Source: Sphagnum magellanicum (lineage: Eukaryota; Streptophyta; Sphagnopsida; Sphagnales; Sphagnaceae). Taken from it: a stretch of DNA of 64,000 nt. Shown here piece after piece: positions 12,660 to 25,024 of this stretch (positions are counted from its first letter, which is position 1; every line of letters begins with the position of its first letter). The notes below the pieces were generated by a model, which saw nothing but the letters and a program-made list of their open reading frames with translations, did not search any database and was not told the origin of the DNA. The position numbers and the translations under genes were made by a program. Location: positions 6,572,001 to 6,636,000 of the forward strand of contig CM038914.1 in NCBI GenBank assembly GCA_021904315.1, written 5' to 3'.

Positions 12660-13680
12660 TGCTGCAATGGAACTTCAAGAATTTCTACTGAGTAGATACC
12701 TTCCAAACTCTGAGCCTTCTAAGATGGGATCAGATGAATGTTTGAGTTTGTATGTCTTCTGTGTGATGGAAGACGAAGGCTGACTTGCTTGTGAATCTGA
12801 AAGCTTGGTTGAAGCTCTCTCTCTCTCTCTCTCGCTTGCGGAGATTTGAATTGCCAGTTTTGTTTTGCTTGCTTCAACAGAGGATATGTGAAGCTTGTTG
12901 GTGATGTATATGAAATGATTCTCTCAGCTTCCTGGAAATTTGAATTGCCAGGTTGTTTTGGGCTATAGCAGAGGATTTGTGAAGCTTGTCAGTTGTGTAG
13001 AATACGAAGATAAAGATTTACAAATGCAGGAATTTTGCGTGCCACATACAGGTGAAGCTGATGTAATCCTCCAACCACGTGTTACGAGCATTGCTTGACA
13101 ATGCGAAGTACATATCAACAAATGAAGATAAGACACCCAACAAAACACCAATTTTTACATTCCTCTAGAAACCTTGAAAAGACAAATTGAATTGATTGCC
13201 AAGTAGAAACCAATACACATACACTCTTGAAGATCTCGCCAGTAGATGGCAAGCACAGCTGAAATTTCAACACAATTTACACAAGAACCAATCCCTGAAG
13301 AGATAAAATATCTGAAAACATCTAATCAGATTAAACTCACTTCTCCCTCATACAAAAGAAAAGTTTATACAAAGGCAAAGGCATCATTAGAGCATCTCCA
13401 ACAAGATCAAAGCCAACTCCCGCACAACTCGTCCCAAATGCAGAGCAACCACAATGTCATGCAGAATAATTCAGAGTAACCAAAATGTGCAGAATGCAGA
13501 GCCAGCAAAAAGCACTAAAAGCACCACCACTCATCAACACATCAACAATTGCACAGGTGACTTTCTTCTTCTCATTTGATGCATTTATGTATGTAATGTA
13601 TGTTTCCTCTTGAAACTGGGAAGAGTATAAAAACTCTGAAGTTGCATAAAAGCAAAGGAGGGGAAGAAAGGGTGTTTGAG

Positions 13681-13735
13681 GGGGAGGAGGGAGGGAGGGA
13701 GGGAGGGTCTGGAGGGGGAAGAAGGAAGGTGAAGA
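13681..13735 (+). repeat. G-rich tract with quadruplex pattern
   Basis: The tract contains at least four GGG runs separated by single adenines near 13688-13707, followed by a five-G run. This fits the canonical G3N1 quadruplex pattern. It lies about 1.1 kb upstream of the coiled-coil gene start, with the G-runs on the plus strand. Confidence 0.6.
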
Positions 13736-15540
13736 GGGATGAACCACCACCATCACCACCACACCCACATCCCTGAGCACGGACATTCCAACGGTTGGGC
13801 TGGCCACATCACATGTATAACAGTCCTGGATTGATCAACTTAGAATTCTGCCCAACAAATGGTTTTCATCAGATCAGAGTCATTGCCAGATTTGCAATTT
13901 TTAAAGAAAATCTTCTTGGGTTTGGGTGTCCAAAATTATTTGTCTGCCACTCGACATCTAATCCATAATGGATGAAAGTCATCCATCATCATCTAGGCTC
14001 ATTTTTTCATCCATTGGGTTTAACTTTTCCATTGCTTTGATTTGTATTGAATGGGTCCATCACAAAACATGCATTTCATCTTGTTGTATTAGGTTGTTGA
14101 ATCCATCAAAATTTATCTGAGCCATTTCAATGCAATTCATCCATCAACACTCATTTCATTTGATCTGGCCCTTTCATCTTATTTCATTTGGTTGGGCCAA
14201 TTCCACCCATCAAAATATGAAATTGGCCCAAAAATGTACAAAATCCCTATCTACATTCATCAACTCATTTCATCCATGTGTAATTCAGATGGTGGGTTAG
14301 CTCTACATTAGCTCTACATAGTTCATTAAAACAATTGATCCTCATTTCATTTTTTCATTCATCTATAGAAAATTCTTTCATCACATCATGCCATACACAT
14401 CCGTTTAAGGTTAACTACAACATTTCCAACCAAATTCTTCCATAAAATTTTATTTATTCTATCAGTTTCACCCATCTATTTTGTCACATTTCTTTTGGAC
14501 ATATATCATCCACCAAAAAGCATCCCATCCAATTGGAAATTACCATATGCAATTGAAGTTTCATTTCCATTTCACTAAAGTTCATCCTATCAACTCAAAA
14601 ACGTCAATTCATTTTATGTTTTGACTTTCATTCCTGGAAGTTTACTTCATCTGGTCTGATCACATTCATCCTTATTACCAAACCCTAGAACAGAACTCTA
14701 GGAAAAGAAAACACATGAGCTGCAAGGAGGCACTGTTGGGTTAATAGGTATGGGTTCTTTTCTTCATCTTTAGGGGTTTGAGCATATTCAAACCCATTAG
14801 GCCTGAAAATTCATGTACTTGTTGTTTACCTCCCTTTCACATGCTTAGACCCACTTTAGCTGAGGGTCCAATTTCCTAGGAACCAATTTGGACTGATTTG
14901 AAGCAAATTGAATCCTTGAGTTGGACTATACCTTGGTCCAGAGCCTGATTCTTGGTTCTCCAAATCAGGGAGCTCTCCTTTTAGCACTGTTCTTTGGTCC
15001 GAACCAATTGATTTTCCCTCCAAAACAGGTGCCCATGTAGGTTTAGCCTCAATTTGCCACTTTTTGGTCTGGGAACCTCGTCAAAGCCTTGGAACCAATT
15101 TAAAGCTTTCAGCCAATAAGATTGCTCGGACCTTGGACCCTTGTCTAAAGTCCACCTTAGATTTCTCTTTTTCAAAGTTTTTGGGTGTCTTTTAGGTATA
15201 GGCCCTTTGACAGCTCAAAAAGAATTTTATCTCATATACCTCCCTTTCACATGCTTAGACTTCCTTTCACCTTATAAGTTGTGCTTGACCAACATCCTTT
15301 TTTCTTCAAAGCTCTTAGAAGAAGTAGGTTATGTCAACAATAGCACTCCCAGTGTCTTGCGACTTCTGGTGCGCCCAACATGTGTTTGTCTCCCTTTCAG
15401 CTATTGGATGTGAGGACAAATGACCTATGAGTTTTCATGAGATCCCCAAACTACTACTCTTGGTCACTATTGGCCAACATCAGAAGTCAAGGACACTTTC
15501 ACCACCTTGCAAAGGTAGAAGCAAAACCATGACAATTTGT

Positions 15541-15705
15541 TGTGTTTAGATTCATTATAGAGTATGGTAGCTTAAGGGATTTTGGCCCCTAGGTAGTAGG
15601 TCTATTTTTATATGAGGATTTCTGAAAGATGATATTTTGCCTTGTGTTGAAACTTGAGATATTAGTTATAGAGTTATATGATACCTTAAAAGATTTTGGT
15701 TTAGG
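15541..15705. repeat. Dispersed repeat copy A (pair with 44699-44860)
   Basis: About 150 bp are shared in order with 44699-44860. Markers are 'ttcattatagag', 'gtagctta', 'gattttgg-ccctaggta-taggtctatt', 'gaaagatgatatttt' and 'cttgtgttgaaacttga', ending in 'ttagttatagagt'. The copies differ by scattered substitutions. The family is unknown; it could be a fragment of an old retroelement. Confidence 0.75.
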
Positions 15706-16894
15706 AACAAAAACCTCCTCTTGTTGCAAATATCCCTTGAAACTCTTAGGGTTTAACAAAGCCAAAAAGCCCTGTTTCTAATCAACCTCCCAGCTTCCTC
15801 CCTTCTCCCGCTTTCCAAAGCTTTCATTACAGAAGCTCCACATGACCCTAGATTGTAGGATAGTACCAAAATTTGGCCCTTGTCTGGGTGGCTCCACAAT
15901 GTTAATATGTCTCTAGCCTGAAGGCCAGAGCCAACAAACATGTGTCAACAACAATGACACGAATGGCAACATCACAAACTAGGTTTTTGTCGCATTTTCT
16001 TTCACACAAAAAATAATCAGTTTTTCTAGAACAAATTTTATTTCAGTTAAATTTGTTTAGCACAAAAAAAAATAGTGTAAAATGAGGAAATCCAACACAT
16101 AACAAAGCAAAATCAAATACATACAACACGAATCAAAAATATGAAAAAAATTGTTGTGTTTCCCTTGTGTATTTTTTTCGTTGTAAGGGAGGTTCCCATA
16201 TGAGTACATTCCCCTGATGGAGGGGCACCCAAAGGAGGGACGTGAGCCCAAAGGTGTTCCCAAACCTCAGGAGAACGCACGAGTACTGGAACCTTCCCTT
16301 CCCTAAACAACTCTCCTTTTATTTCCTTGCTTTTTTCCCGTTTCATAAGTAAAATAAAATTACATGGGAACATATAAAGTTGGGGGAGCTCCTTTGACAT
16401 ATTATCGCTCTAGGGTTCTTCAAAATCGCTGGCGGAGATCCCTCAAAATACATACACATAGAAATAAAAGGGAGGTTGTTTCAGTTGCTCCTTTCACACA
16501 ACCTCCCACAGGATCTTACAACCTGCCCAAGATCCCGGGTTTAGGTCTTAGGTCAATACCGTGAAGGCTTGTTACAACACCAAAGGTCCCGCCATCACCC
16601 CCACCCACCTGCTTTTTTAGGATTGGCACCTGAATTTTGGACACAAGGGCAGGTGCCCAAAAAATCCTTAAAGGGACTAAAGATAGACCCTTCTCCGATA
16701 CATAACAAATGGCAACAAATGCAACTTTTTATTTGAAAAAGTACTCTATTCCTCTAATTTTAGTCGACTCTATGGCAAGATGAACCAGACTGAATGACAA
16801 CATACCCTGTTAGGTGTGTCCTTCGTCTTTTGGGCAACTTATGGATCAACAAGTAATTTGACTTCGAGAATGCATAAACCCTTCAAAGAATATA

Positions 16895-17105
16895 TCATTA
16901 TTAAAGAACCGGAGTGGGAAATGTGAAGGACCTGGCGGGGGGGGGCTCGACGAGTTAAAGAACCGGAGTGGGAAATGCGAAGGACCGGGGCGAGGGGGGG
17001 GACCAACAGTTGTTTGAAAAAAAAAGCTTTTTTAAAAAACCAAAAACATCAACCAAACATTGTTGAAATAACACACTTGTGCATTATGCACGGGGTTCAC
17101 ACTAG
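16895..17105 (+). mobile_element. Short non-autonomous Helitron
   Basis: The element begins TC (followed by 'attattaaag') and ends CTAG at 17105. A perfect short palindrome, 'gtgcattatgcac' at 17079-17091, sits 10 bases before that CTAG. It is flanked by A on the left (16894) and T on the right (17106). This matches Helitron rules: 5' TC, a 3' hairpin about 10-12 nt before CTRR, and insertion between A and T. At 211 bp it is too short to encode RepHel, so it must be non-autonomous. A segment of about 32 bp near the 5' end ('ttaaagaaccggagtgggaa' and following) is repeated about 55 bp later. Confidence 0.75.
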
Positions 17106-17473
17106 TATATCATTAAACCCCTTTCCTTTCCCATATGTTCTTTGAGGACATGCTTAATTAATTAATGTCCGTGATAGTCCCACATCCTTTTGTGCTTTGA
17201 CCCTAGCAAGCAAGAGATTGCATTGGCTTTAGAGCTCAACCTAACTTTACTTCACCTAACTTCCTAAATGTTTCGGTTGGTTGTTTAAAATTGTTAACAA
17301 GATCGTTACAACAAGATTACAACCGAATTTCCACTCTCGGACAACGACTACTTGACTGCAAAATATTCGCTTTCAGACTGTGACAACATAAAGTCCACTC
17401 GATTTCAAAGACACAGTCATCAACTGCCGACCTACAAGTCCCCCTCAAGGATGGATTTTATTTAAAAGGTCGT

Positions 17474-18190
17474 CAGGATGGATGGATGGATGAGACAGGG
17501 CAATCCTGGATGCGTGAGAAAAGGGTGATCCAGAATGGATGAGACAAGGTGATCAAAGATGGATTCGAAAAGCATCTCAGGATGGCAAAGAAATGTAAGA
17601 CAGGATGGATGAGACAAGGCAATTCCAGGATGGATGAGAAAACGTAGCTCATGATGGATGAGAAAAAGTAATCGGCCAAGATGGATGAGAAGCAGGTAAT
17701 CTGGAATGGATGAAAGAATGGAATTCAAAGATGGATGAGAAAATGTTTAAGCTAGAATGGATGAGAGAGGGTGATCCTCCAGGAGGGATGAGAAAAATGT
17801 TTCAGCTAGGATGGATGAGGAAAGCTGGGCTCCTCGAAAGATGGATGAGAAAATGTTTAATCTAGGATGGATGAGAAGAAGAGGAAGATAATCTGGGATG
17901 GATGAGAAAATGCTTAAGCTAGAATGGATGAGAAAAGTCAATCCTCCAAGATGGATGAGAAGAACAAGATAACCTGGGATGGATGAGACAGTGTTTGAGA
18001 AAAGCCAATCCTCCAAGATGGATGAGAAGAAGAAGAGAATCTGGAAATGGATGAGAAACTCAGTTCTGGATGGATGATAAAATGATGAAGCTAGAATGGA
18101 TGAAAAAAAAGCCTCTCCTCGAGGCTGGATGAGAAGGAGGGTCTTTTAGGAGGGACCATATGGATGGATGGATAGATGGATGGATGGTGA
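17474..18190 (+). repeat. GGATGGATGAGA-type minisatellite
   Basis: Over 700 bp the motif 'gatggatgag' recurs roughly every 25-45 bp with variable spacers such as 'aaaatgtttaagcta' and 'gtgatcctcca'. It ends in a plain GGAT run near 18162-18190. The minus strand reads as Ser/Ile/His/Pro-rich in several frames only because of the repeat. It ends about 1.2 kb upstream of the CBP60 start. Confidence 0.85.
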
Positions 18191-18489
18191 TACACGTTCA
18201 TCCGCTGGTCGCAGTCATGGTCGTCGTCACCCTCGTTTCTTTGTTTCTTCCACACGGACTGGGGGAGACGGGGGGCGGTGGGTCGGGGAACTTTGGTTGG
18301 TTTTTCGGGAAAAAGTAGCTCCGCGAGCGCAGCGTTTGTTTGTTGCAACGTTTTTCGTACGTTGTGTTTTGTAACCCCAATCGTCGTGAAGGAGGAGGAT
18401 GAAGACTCCTTGATCGTGCGCAAGCTGAATTTCACGCTAACAAATACTTTAGCCTACCGATTGTTGTTTTTCCTCAAACTCTTGGAACC

Positions 18490-18515
18490 TCCGTCCCTCC
18501 CTCCGTCCCTCCCTC
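18490..18515 (-). repeat. C-rich tract, quadruplex pattern on minus strand
   Basis: CCC runs separated by T or by TCCGT would give four GGG runs with loops of 1, 5 and 1 on the minus strand. The tract lies about 0.9 kb before the CBP60 start codon. Confidence 0.5.
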
Positions 18516-19387
18516 CTTCCTCACTCATGACACACGGGACGGGATTTTTATAAAAATCTCCCTGTTTTCTTTTCTTGCTTTCTTTGTTTGCTTTCTTACG
18601 TAAGACTTTCCTCCTGCGCCCTCGGTATTCCCCCTACTGTCGTCGCTTTCCTAGAAATCGGTCGGTCTTGTAATCGCAGCTTCCGTTTTGTAATATTCGC
18701 TTTTCCTAGAAATTAGTCTCGGAGAAGAAGAATAAAAACTCGAACAAAAAAGTCTCACTGGATTTCTTCTTATCGGATATTTATTCTTATACTTCTCTTT
18801 TCTTTTTCTAGTTGACATCTATCTGTGTCTCTAGCAGCGGCAGTAGTCTAGTGTAACTTCTTTACTGGATGTCTGATGAGCTCTTGAAGAACGTTGATTG
18901 ATTGACAGGCCGTTTCTTTCCTTGTGGTTTTCAGAAGTGAAGTGAAGGTGGAGGAGGTAGAAATCAGCTTTGGAAAAAAAAAAAAACCAAAGATATCTAA
19001 CCTGAATAGCAGCTGTAAGATGTTTGTCTTTCGGAGTTTGTTGACATCTAGTGAGAATGGTGCACGTTTTCTGCTACTAGACATTTTGCGGTGATAGAAA
19101 GCCACTGCGAGTTTAGCCGTTAAAGGAATTTCTTTTGTTAAGGAATTATGCTGCTGGAGCAGGGGTTTGAGAAAAAGCCATTGCTCTAGGTAGATACCAG
19201 AGGCAGCAGCTTCTGGCGGTGTCTAGCGATCAACCCTCTTTTTTTTCCTGGAGCATACAGCAGCTCTAGGGTTGCAAGTGCTTTTCCACAGGAGACTAAG
19301 AGCTTTTCTCGGTTTAGTACTTTCTAAGCCGGTACTAGATTGACGGTTGTCAAGGAAGGAGGAGGTCGAGTTTGGCAGCTTTTCAAC

Positions 19388-22300
19388 ATGGCTTTCTTAG
19401 CTAAGACTTCGGCTTCTAGAGATGTCATGGCGAGGGAGAAGCGGCCTTTGGATCAGAGAGATGGCATGCCGGAAGAGAAAAGGCAGCGCCCCGCACTTGC
19501 CAGGTATCTTGACCAGCTCATTATAAAGCATTTCCTCACTCTAGTCATGATAACTCCTTGTGTTTTGCACACTTGAAAATTTTCAGGACCTAGCTAGGTG
19601 ACTTAGTTTTGGAGCCTCTGTTTTTTCCTTAGGGTAAGTGCATGGTGGAGGCAGAGATTTCGTGGCTGCTGCAGTGATGTCTGCTGATGAGCTTCTGTAG
19701 GAATTGGGTTCTGAAATGTATGACAGAAGAGTTTGCACTATCATGTGGTTGATTCTGGGTTCCATTCGTGTAGTGTGATTGTTGAAGCTGTGAAGATGGA
19801 CAGTCTTCAGAAACTGTGCTCAACACTTGAACCTCTACTGCGACGAGTGGTACATTTCTGCAGCCCTGCAGCTTTTGCAAACTTTTTTGTCCAATTTAAA
19901 GGAAAAATTAGTCCTCTCACCATTATCACTTTTGACAATCTCAACAAACCTCATGCATAGGAGTAGTCGTTTCATTAAATGGGTAGTCATATGGTTGACA
20001 GTTACTCATGTGTTTGATTGACAACACCCAGGTGGGAGAGGAGGTTGAACGTGCACTAGCAAAGTTTGCTCCTCCTAGAGCAGGGATCCGGTAATGTTAA
20101 AACCATGAGTCATCCCCTATATATGCAGTTGAATAGATTGATGATAGTTGGAAAATTACTGTCTCTTCCTTGTGTGAAAATCATTCCTTCTGTGAGCTGC
20201 TCTGTTTTTTGTGATCTTGTCCATAGTAGAGGGAAAAATAAGATGGTAAATCTGAACACTGCTGGATTGTTTTAACAACTTTAGTAGTGACTGCATAATT
20301 TTGCAGGTCGTCTCCCAAAAGGATACAGGGGCCCGACCAACGAGATCTGCGGCTGCAGTTCAGGAACAAGTTAGCTCTCCCTCTATTCACAGGAGGCAAA
20401 GTAGAGGGAGAACAAGGAACTGCAATTCATGTTGTGTTGCTGGATGCCAGCACGGGCCAGGTTGTAACTGCAGGTCCAGAATCATCTGCCAAATTGGATG
20501 TAGTCGTCTTGGAGGGTGACTTTGCAGTTGATGATGAAGAGAACTGGATACAGACAGAATTTGAGAATGCTGAGGTCAGGGAAAGAGATGGCAAAAGGCC
20601 ATTGCTTACTGGAGAACTTTCTGTCACATTGAAAGATGGGGTGGGAACACTTGGAGAGTTAACATTCACAGACAATTCCAGTTGGATCCGTAGTCGTAAG
20701 TTCCGCTTGGGGGTTAAAATCTCTTCAGGATTTTGTGAGGGCTTGCGAATTAGAGAAGCCAAGACTGAAGCATTTACTGTGAAAGATCATCGTGGCGAAT
20801 GTAAGTGTACTCATGGTTGATAGTGTCTCTTATCTTTTTTCCTGTGGAACTCTATGGACCCGAGGGATCTACAGTATGTTTCTCTGTGTAGCAGACTTAA
20901 ATGAATTCCAGAGACCCACTACTGAGCCTTGTCAGATGAACTGTTGTATCATTCATTCTTGAGCTGCTATGGGAATTTTGTAATTACATACTAGGTTTGA
21001 ATCAGTGTCTATTAGCAAAGCCTTGAAACATAACTGTAAGGACTAAGATTAGAGGAATTAGCTTCATCTCAATTCAAAGTGTAAGAAAAACTTTAGCTGG
21101 CTCAACACAAATAGTTTCTGAGAAACTTTTAGACCTTGTATGTGTGTTGTGCAACTGAGTCACTCATAAGAGGCATGTAGGGTGAGGCAACTTCTGGTGT
21201 GAGAGCCGACATAGGTCTTGACATTGGTGAGGGCTAATCTTGTTTCTGACATGTTTGTGGTTCCAGTATACAAGAAGCACTATCCACCAGCATTGCATGA
21301 TGAGGTGTGGCGTTTGGATAAGATTGGGAAGGATGGTGCTTTTCATAAGCGCCTTAACGTAGCTAACATTATAACAGTTGAGGACTTCCTGCGTCTGGTC
21401 GTCATGGATCCTCAAAGGCTGCGCAATGTAATGATACCTGCAAACTCTCTTTGGCTTGCTTGTTGGCCATGGATCTTGTTTGTGGCACAGGGCTCATTCT
21501 TTGGCGTTAGTAGTGTACATTGTTTCCACATATTTCATGATGCAGAAGGCTGATGCAAGGGGGTGGTGGGAATAGACATTGGGGAATGGAATGTCAAACA
21601 AGATGTGGGAGGGAACTGTGGAGCATGCTAAGACATGTGTGCTAAGTGGCAAGCTACATGTTTACTATGCTGATGAAAAGCAAAACATTGGTGTCATCTT
21701 CAACAACATCTTCCAACTGATGGGTCTCATTGCTGATGGCTCATATATGTCAGTTGACTCTCTTTCAGATAGTGAGAAGGTAAGTATCAATTCTCAGGAG
21801 TGCTTTTTTTTAAAATTTGTCTTTCTACCTTTGTCCAGTTGTGGAAGTTCAACTTTTCCCATGTTTCTGTCATTTTGGGAATATTTAGTCATTTATTAAA
21901 TCCTCTCTCTCTTTTGTACAGGTATATGTGGACAAGCTGGTGAAAGTAGCTTATGAAAACTGGGAAAATGTAGTGGAGTATGACGGGGAGGCTCTGGTTG
22001 GGGTTTCACCCTACCCAGTAGCCAAGGGGATAGATACCCATACAGAAGATCCAATCACTCCAATTGCAAATCCCGCTCCAACACAGTCTCACAAGTCTAA
22101 CCAGCAATCAACACTTAATCAAATTCAGCAACCACCATTGGCTCCCCTACGGCACCGGCCTTCCACTTCATCAGCTGGTCTGTGCCCTCTACAGTGACAT
22201 GCTTTATCCCAATCCAAACTATTAATTAGTTCACTGTTTATATGGGATGTCCTGGAATTTTAAGTTTAATATCAAGACTACTCTAAATCGCAATAAGTTG

Positions 22301-23105
22301 CTGAAATCATTTGGTTGAAGTTTACATGACCTCTTTTTCACCTGTTTATCAAGCTTCTCCTTACATGTGGTGATCCATGTAGGATGTAGCATTGTAGGAA
22401 CTTCAAGCTGATTTGTCATATATCCATCATCATGCAGGCAATGGAGCAGCAATGCCTGAATATGATCCAAATTCATTAGTCACCCAAGCATATGGCCAAC
22501 CAACTCATCCACCAGGTCCCAAGCAGAACAGCCTGATGGGTTCTGTACTTCGAATGAACAGCAATATGGAGTCAAGGCACCAACCTGCTGTTTTGAGCTC
22601 CTCTCAACAAAACTATGTGGGCAACAGTGGAATGACTGGGTTAGCCTTGGGGCCTCCACAAAGTGGCCTAACTGCCTCAAATGCAGAATTTTTAGCTTTA
22701 GATGCCGGTATGCCTTCTGGCATGATGAATACTTCATCTGGAGGAATTGAATGGCAGGCTCATGTCCAGGAGACCTATGTGCCAGGTCTTACGCTTGAAG
22801 AATTGCCAAGTGAAGAGGAGCTCCGGGCTAGGAGCTTGGAGCTCCTTGAAAATGAGGATATGCACTCACAGATCCAGCAGCTTTTGCGGATGTTTAATAC
22901 AGGGGAGGGAACTTTGGCAGGGGAAGATTATGACTTTTCTGGCCCTCAAGTTGGGGTTCCCACTTTAAGGAACCAGGAAACCCGTGCAAATGGCAAGGCT
23001 GGTGTTGGGTGGTTAAAACTGAAGGCTGCATTGCGTTGGGGAATATTTGTTCGCAAGCAGGCAGCTGCAAGGCGGGCACAGCTGGAAGAGGTGGAAGACG
23101 ACTGA
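19388..23105 (+). CDS. CBP60: CBP60 calmodulin-binding protein
   Basis: This is a plant-specific CBP60 family protein: a nuclear, calmodulin-linked transcription regulator. Members act in immunity (CBP60a/g, SARD1) or general signalling. The exons are 19388-19503, 19774-19849, 20032-20090, 20307-20800, 21267-21427, 21576-21779, 21922-22177 and 22438-23105; all phases agree and give 677 aa. The amino end carries basic KRP/KRQRP clusters (likely nuclear localisation), followed by [17 protein letters not shown] and [10 protein letters not shown]. Exons 4-7 encode the conserved core, including [41 protein letters not shown] and [16 protein letters not shown]. The last exon ends with a basic amphipathic segment ([14 protein letters not shown] followed by [10 protein letters not shown]), which matches the C-terminal calmodulin-binding site of canonical CBP60 members. 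Which paralogue it is cannot be decided here. Confidence 0.96.
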
Positions 23106-24030
23106 ACTGACCCTGTTTTATAGCTGGTTATTTATTTATGGCTTCTTGATAATATGTCCACATATTTACACTGATTCTGTGACAAAAGAGGGAGCTGTTG
23201 GAGCCATTGGTGGGATCAGCACACACAAATTAGGATCACTCTCTTGTAATTCTAAACAGCATTTTTAGTGATTTTTTATTTGCATTGTGTGATGTGCTGG
23301 GTAGTTCCACACTACTTTCTGAGATCAACATGGTCAACTTAGTGAAGGGAATCTTCCACCTCTACAAATGGAAACATCTGACATGCCAGAAGTTAGCACC
23401 CAATGACCTCTGAGGTTGCTTTTGGTAATGGGCTAATCATTCTTGGCCTGCTAGTGCAGCTTGTGCAGTTGCCTTTGACAGGATGTTCACTGCTTAATGT
23501 TCTGTAGTAGGGTTATTGGCAGTGCTTGATTGTTTCAGCCTCTGTACATCAGTTGTTGTCTCTCTGTAATTTCTTGCTTTGTTTCAAATATGTTTGAGGA
23601 TATAGCTTCCTGTCCTTATGGTGTGAGGAAGGGTGGTAGGACGAAAACCATCCTTGTACAGCACCATCTTTCCTTTAGTATGCTTTCCTTGATCTAGATT
23701 AGTCTTCTAGTTGGCTGCCCTCTTAAGTAGTTATAATGACCTTTAAATGTGAGCCGGGAGGCCATGTTGCTATCTGAAAAGATCAGCCATATGGTCTCTG
23801 ATGCTGCACCCTGCGAGTAAGGCAAAGGGGTTTCATCCAGACACAAGCTAGTGAATCTTCCCTGCCACAAAATAGTGCTTGCATTTAGTAGTTGCAGATT
23901 CAACTTTGGATTACAATAGTGGGTTTGGAGATTTGGACTTCAGACATGTTTTTTTTTGTTTTGCACTGACAAGCAGCTCGCTGTCTTCTACTTAACTCCT
24001 GCAATCTTCTGCTCGGCTCTTTTATCTTGG

Positions 24031-25024
24031 CTTCTGATCTGTGTGAATGCTACTGTATTTGGTCCTTGATTTGTGGCCTCATATGTGGGGATGTCTTCTT
24101 TGTCTCAAATTTGGCAAATGTCTTGCAAGTGAGTTTTATAAAAATGTGGTTGAGAGTTGTATAAGTGGTGGTAAATGTGGGTGGTTACCTGTTTGCTCAA
24201 AGATAAATTGGTATGTTTTTGAGGTGGTTCAATCTGGAAGTATATAGCCAAGCATATTGCTGGTTCTCTGAAGAGTTGTTAGGCCTGATATTTGCCTTGC
24301 CCTAGTGACTCACCAGTAGTCAGAAATAGCCCTCTACATCATGTTCACCTGCACTTCAAAGCTACATGTAGCTTCAGCACTTAACATAGGGCTTTGGAAG
24401 CTCAACCAGAAGTGAAGATGTCTTTGTTAATTGAGAAAACTGTTGTTGTTCAGAGGAGCAAGAAGGGGAAGAATTTGTTATGCAGAAAAGCAGTTTCTGT
24501 TGAAGTTCTCTCAACATGATCTCCCAAGATCCCACAATTGGAAATGGGCAGAGATCAACAATGATCATCACTATTCCAATAGATGACATAGTGGGGATTG
24601 TGGACATGAGCACTACAACCTTTACTCACCCACCTCTGGAGCTGGAGCTAAATGACAAGTGAGGTCTCTTCAAAGAAAATGGGGTACAACCAAGCATGAT
24701 TCAGCTACAACCTTTACTCACCTGCCTCTGGAGCTAGAGGATGGAAAGGACTCTTCAAAGGAAATGCAGTGTAACAAGCATAATGATTCAGCCAATCTTG
24801 TAGGCAAGTACAGAGATGTAGGCGCTCTTGAATGTGAGTTTAGGTGTCTTTCGAACATGTGTTGCACAGAAGGCTTAGAACTACTATACATGGCCAAGCA
24901 CATTGTTGGTTGCTTTCAACGGACATTTTTCAATGGTCTGATCCTCATGAGGAAGTGAAGACATCCCCACACATGAGGCCACAAATCAAGGACGAAATAC
25001 AGTAGCATTTGCACAGATCAGAAG
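24031..25024. mobile_element. Element with inverted-repeat ends, about 1 kb
   Basis: The segment 24031-24099 is repeated as its reverse complement at 24957-25024, with only a few mismatches over nearly 70 bp. Shared words include 'cttctgatctgtg', 'gctactgtatttggtcc' and 'ccttgatttgtggcctcat'. The interior holds a two-unit tandem repeat (24613-24792) but no recognisable transposase. It could be a foldback DNA element, a MITE-like insertion or a locally inverted duplication. Target-site duplications were not identified. Confidence 0.6.
24613..24792 (+). repeat. Two-unit tandem repeat, about 92 bp period
   Basis: Two units both start 'ctacaacctttactcacc', contain 'cctctggagct' and 'ctcttcaaag-aaatg', and end with an 'aagcat-gattcag' segment. 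It lies inside the element with inverted-repeat ends. Confidence 0.65.

Larger units (their letters stand above)
12603..19387. other. Intergenic, between coiled-coil gene and CBP60
   Basis: No gene is recognised. The part to about 13.8 kb probably holds the promoter and leader of the minus-strand coiled-coil gene, including a CT/GA microsatellite near 12817-12836 and a G-run tract near 13680-13735. From 14.0 to 14.7 kb the DNA is rich in degenerate 'ttcatc' and 'atccat' words. A dispersed repeat lies at 15541-15705, a short Helitron at 16895-17105 and a GGATGGATGAGA minisatellite at 17474-18190. The last 600-900 bases are the likely CBP60 promoter and leader. Confidence 0.6.

Noticed and set aside
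17462..18016. Minus-strand Ser/Ile/His/Pro-rich frames
   Set aside because: They are by-products of the GGATGGATGAGA minisatellite; no family match and several frames are open at once.
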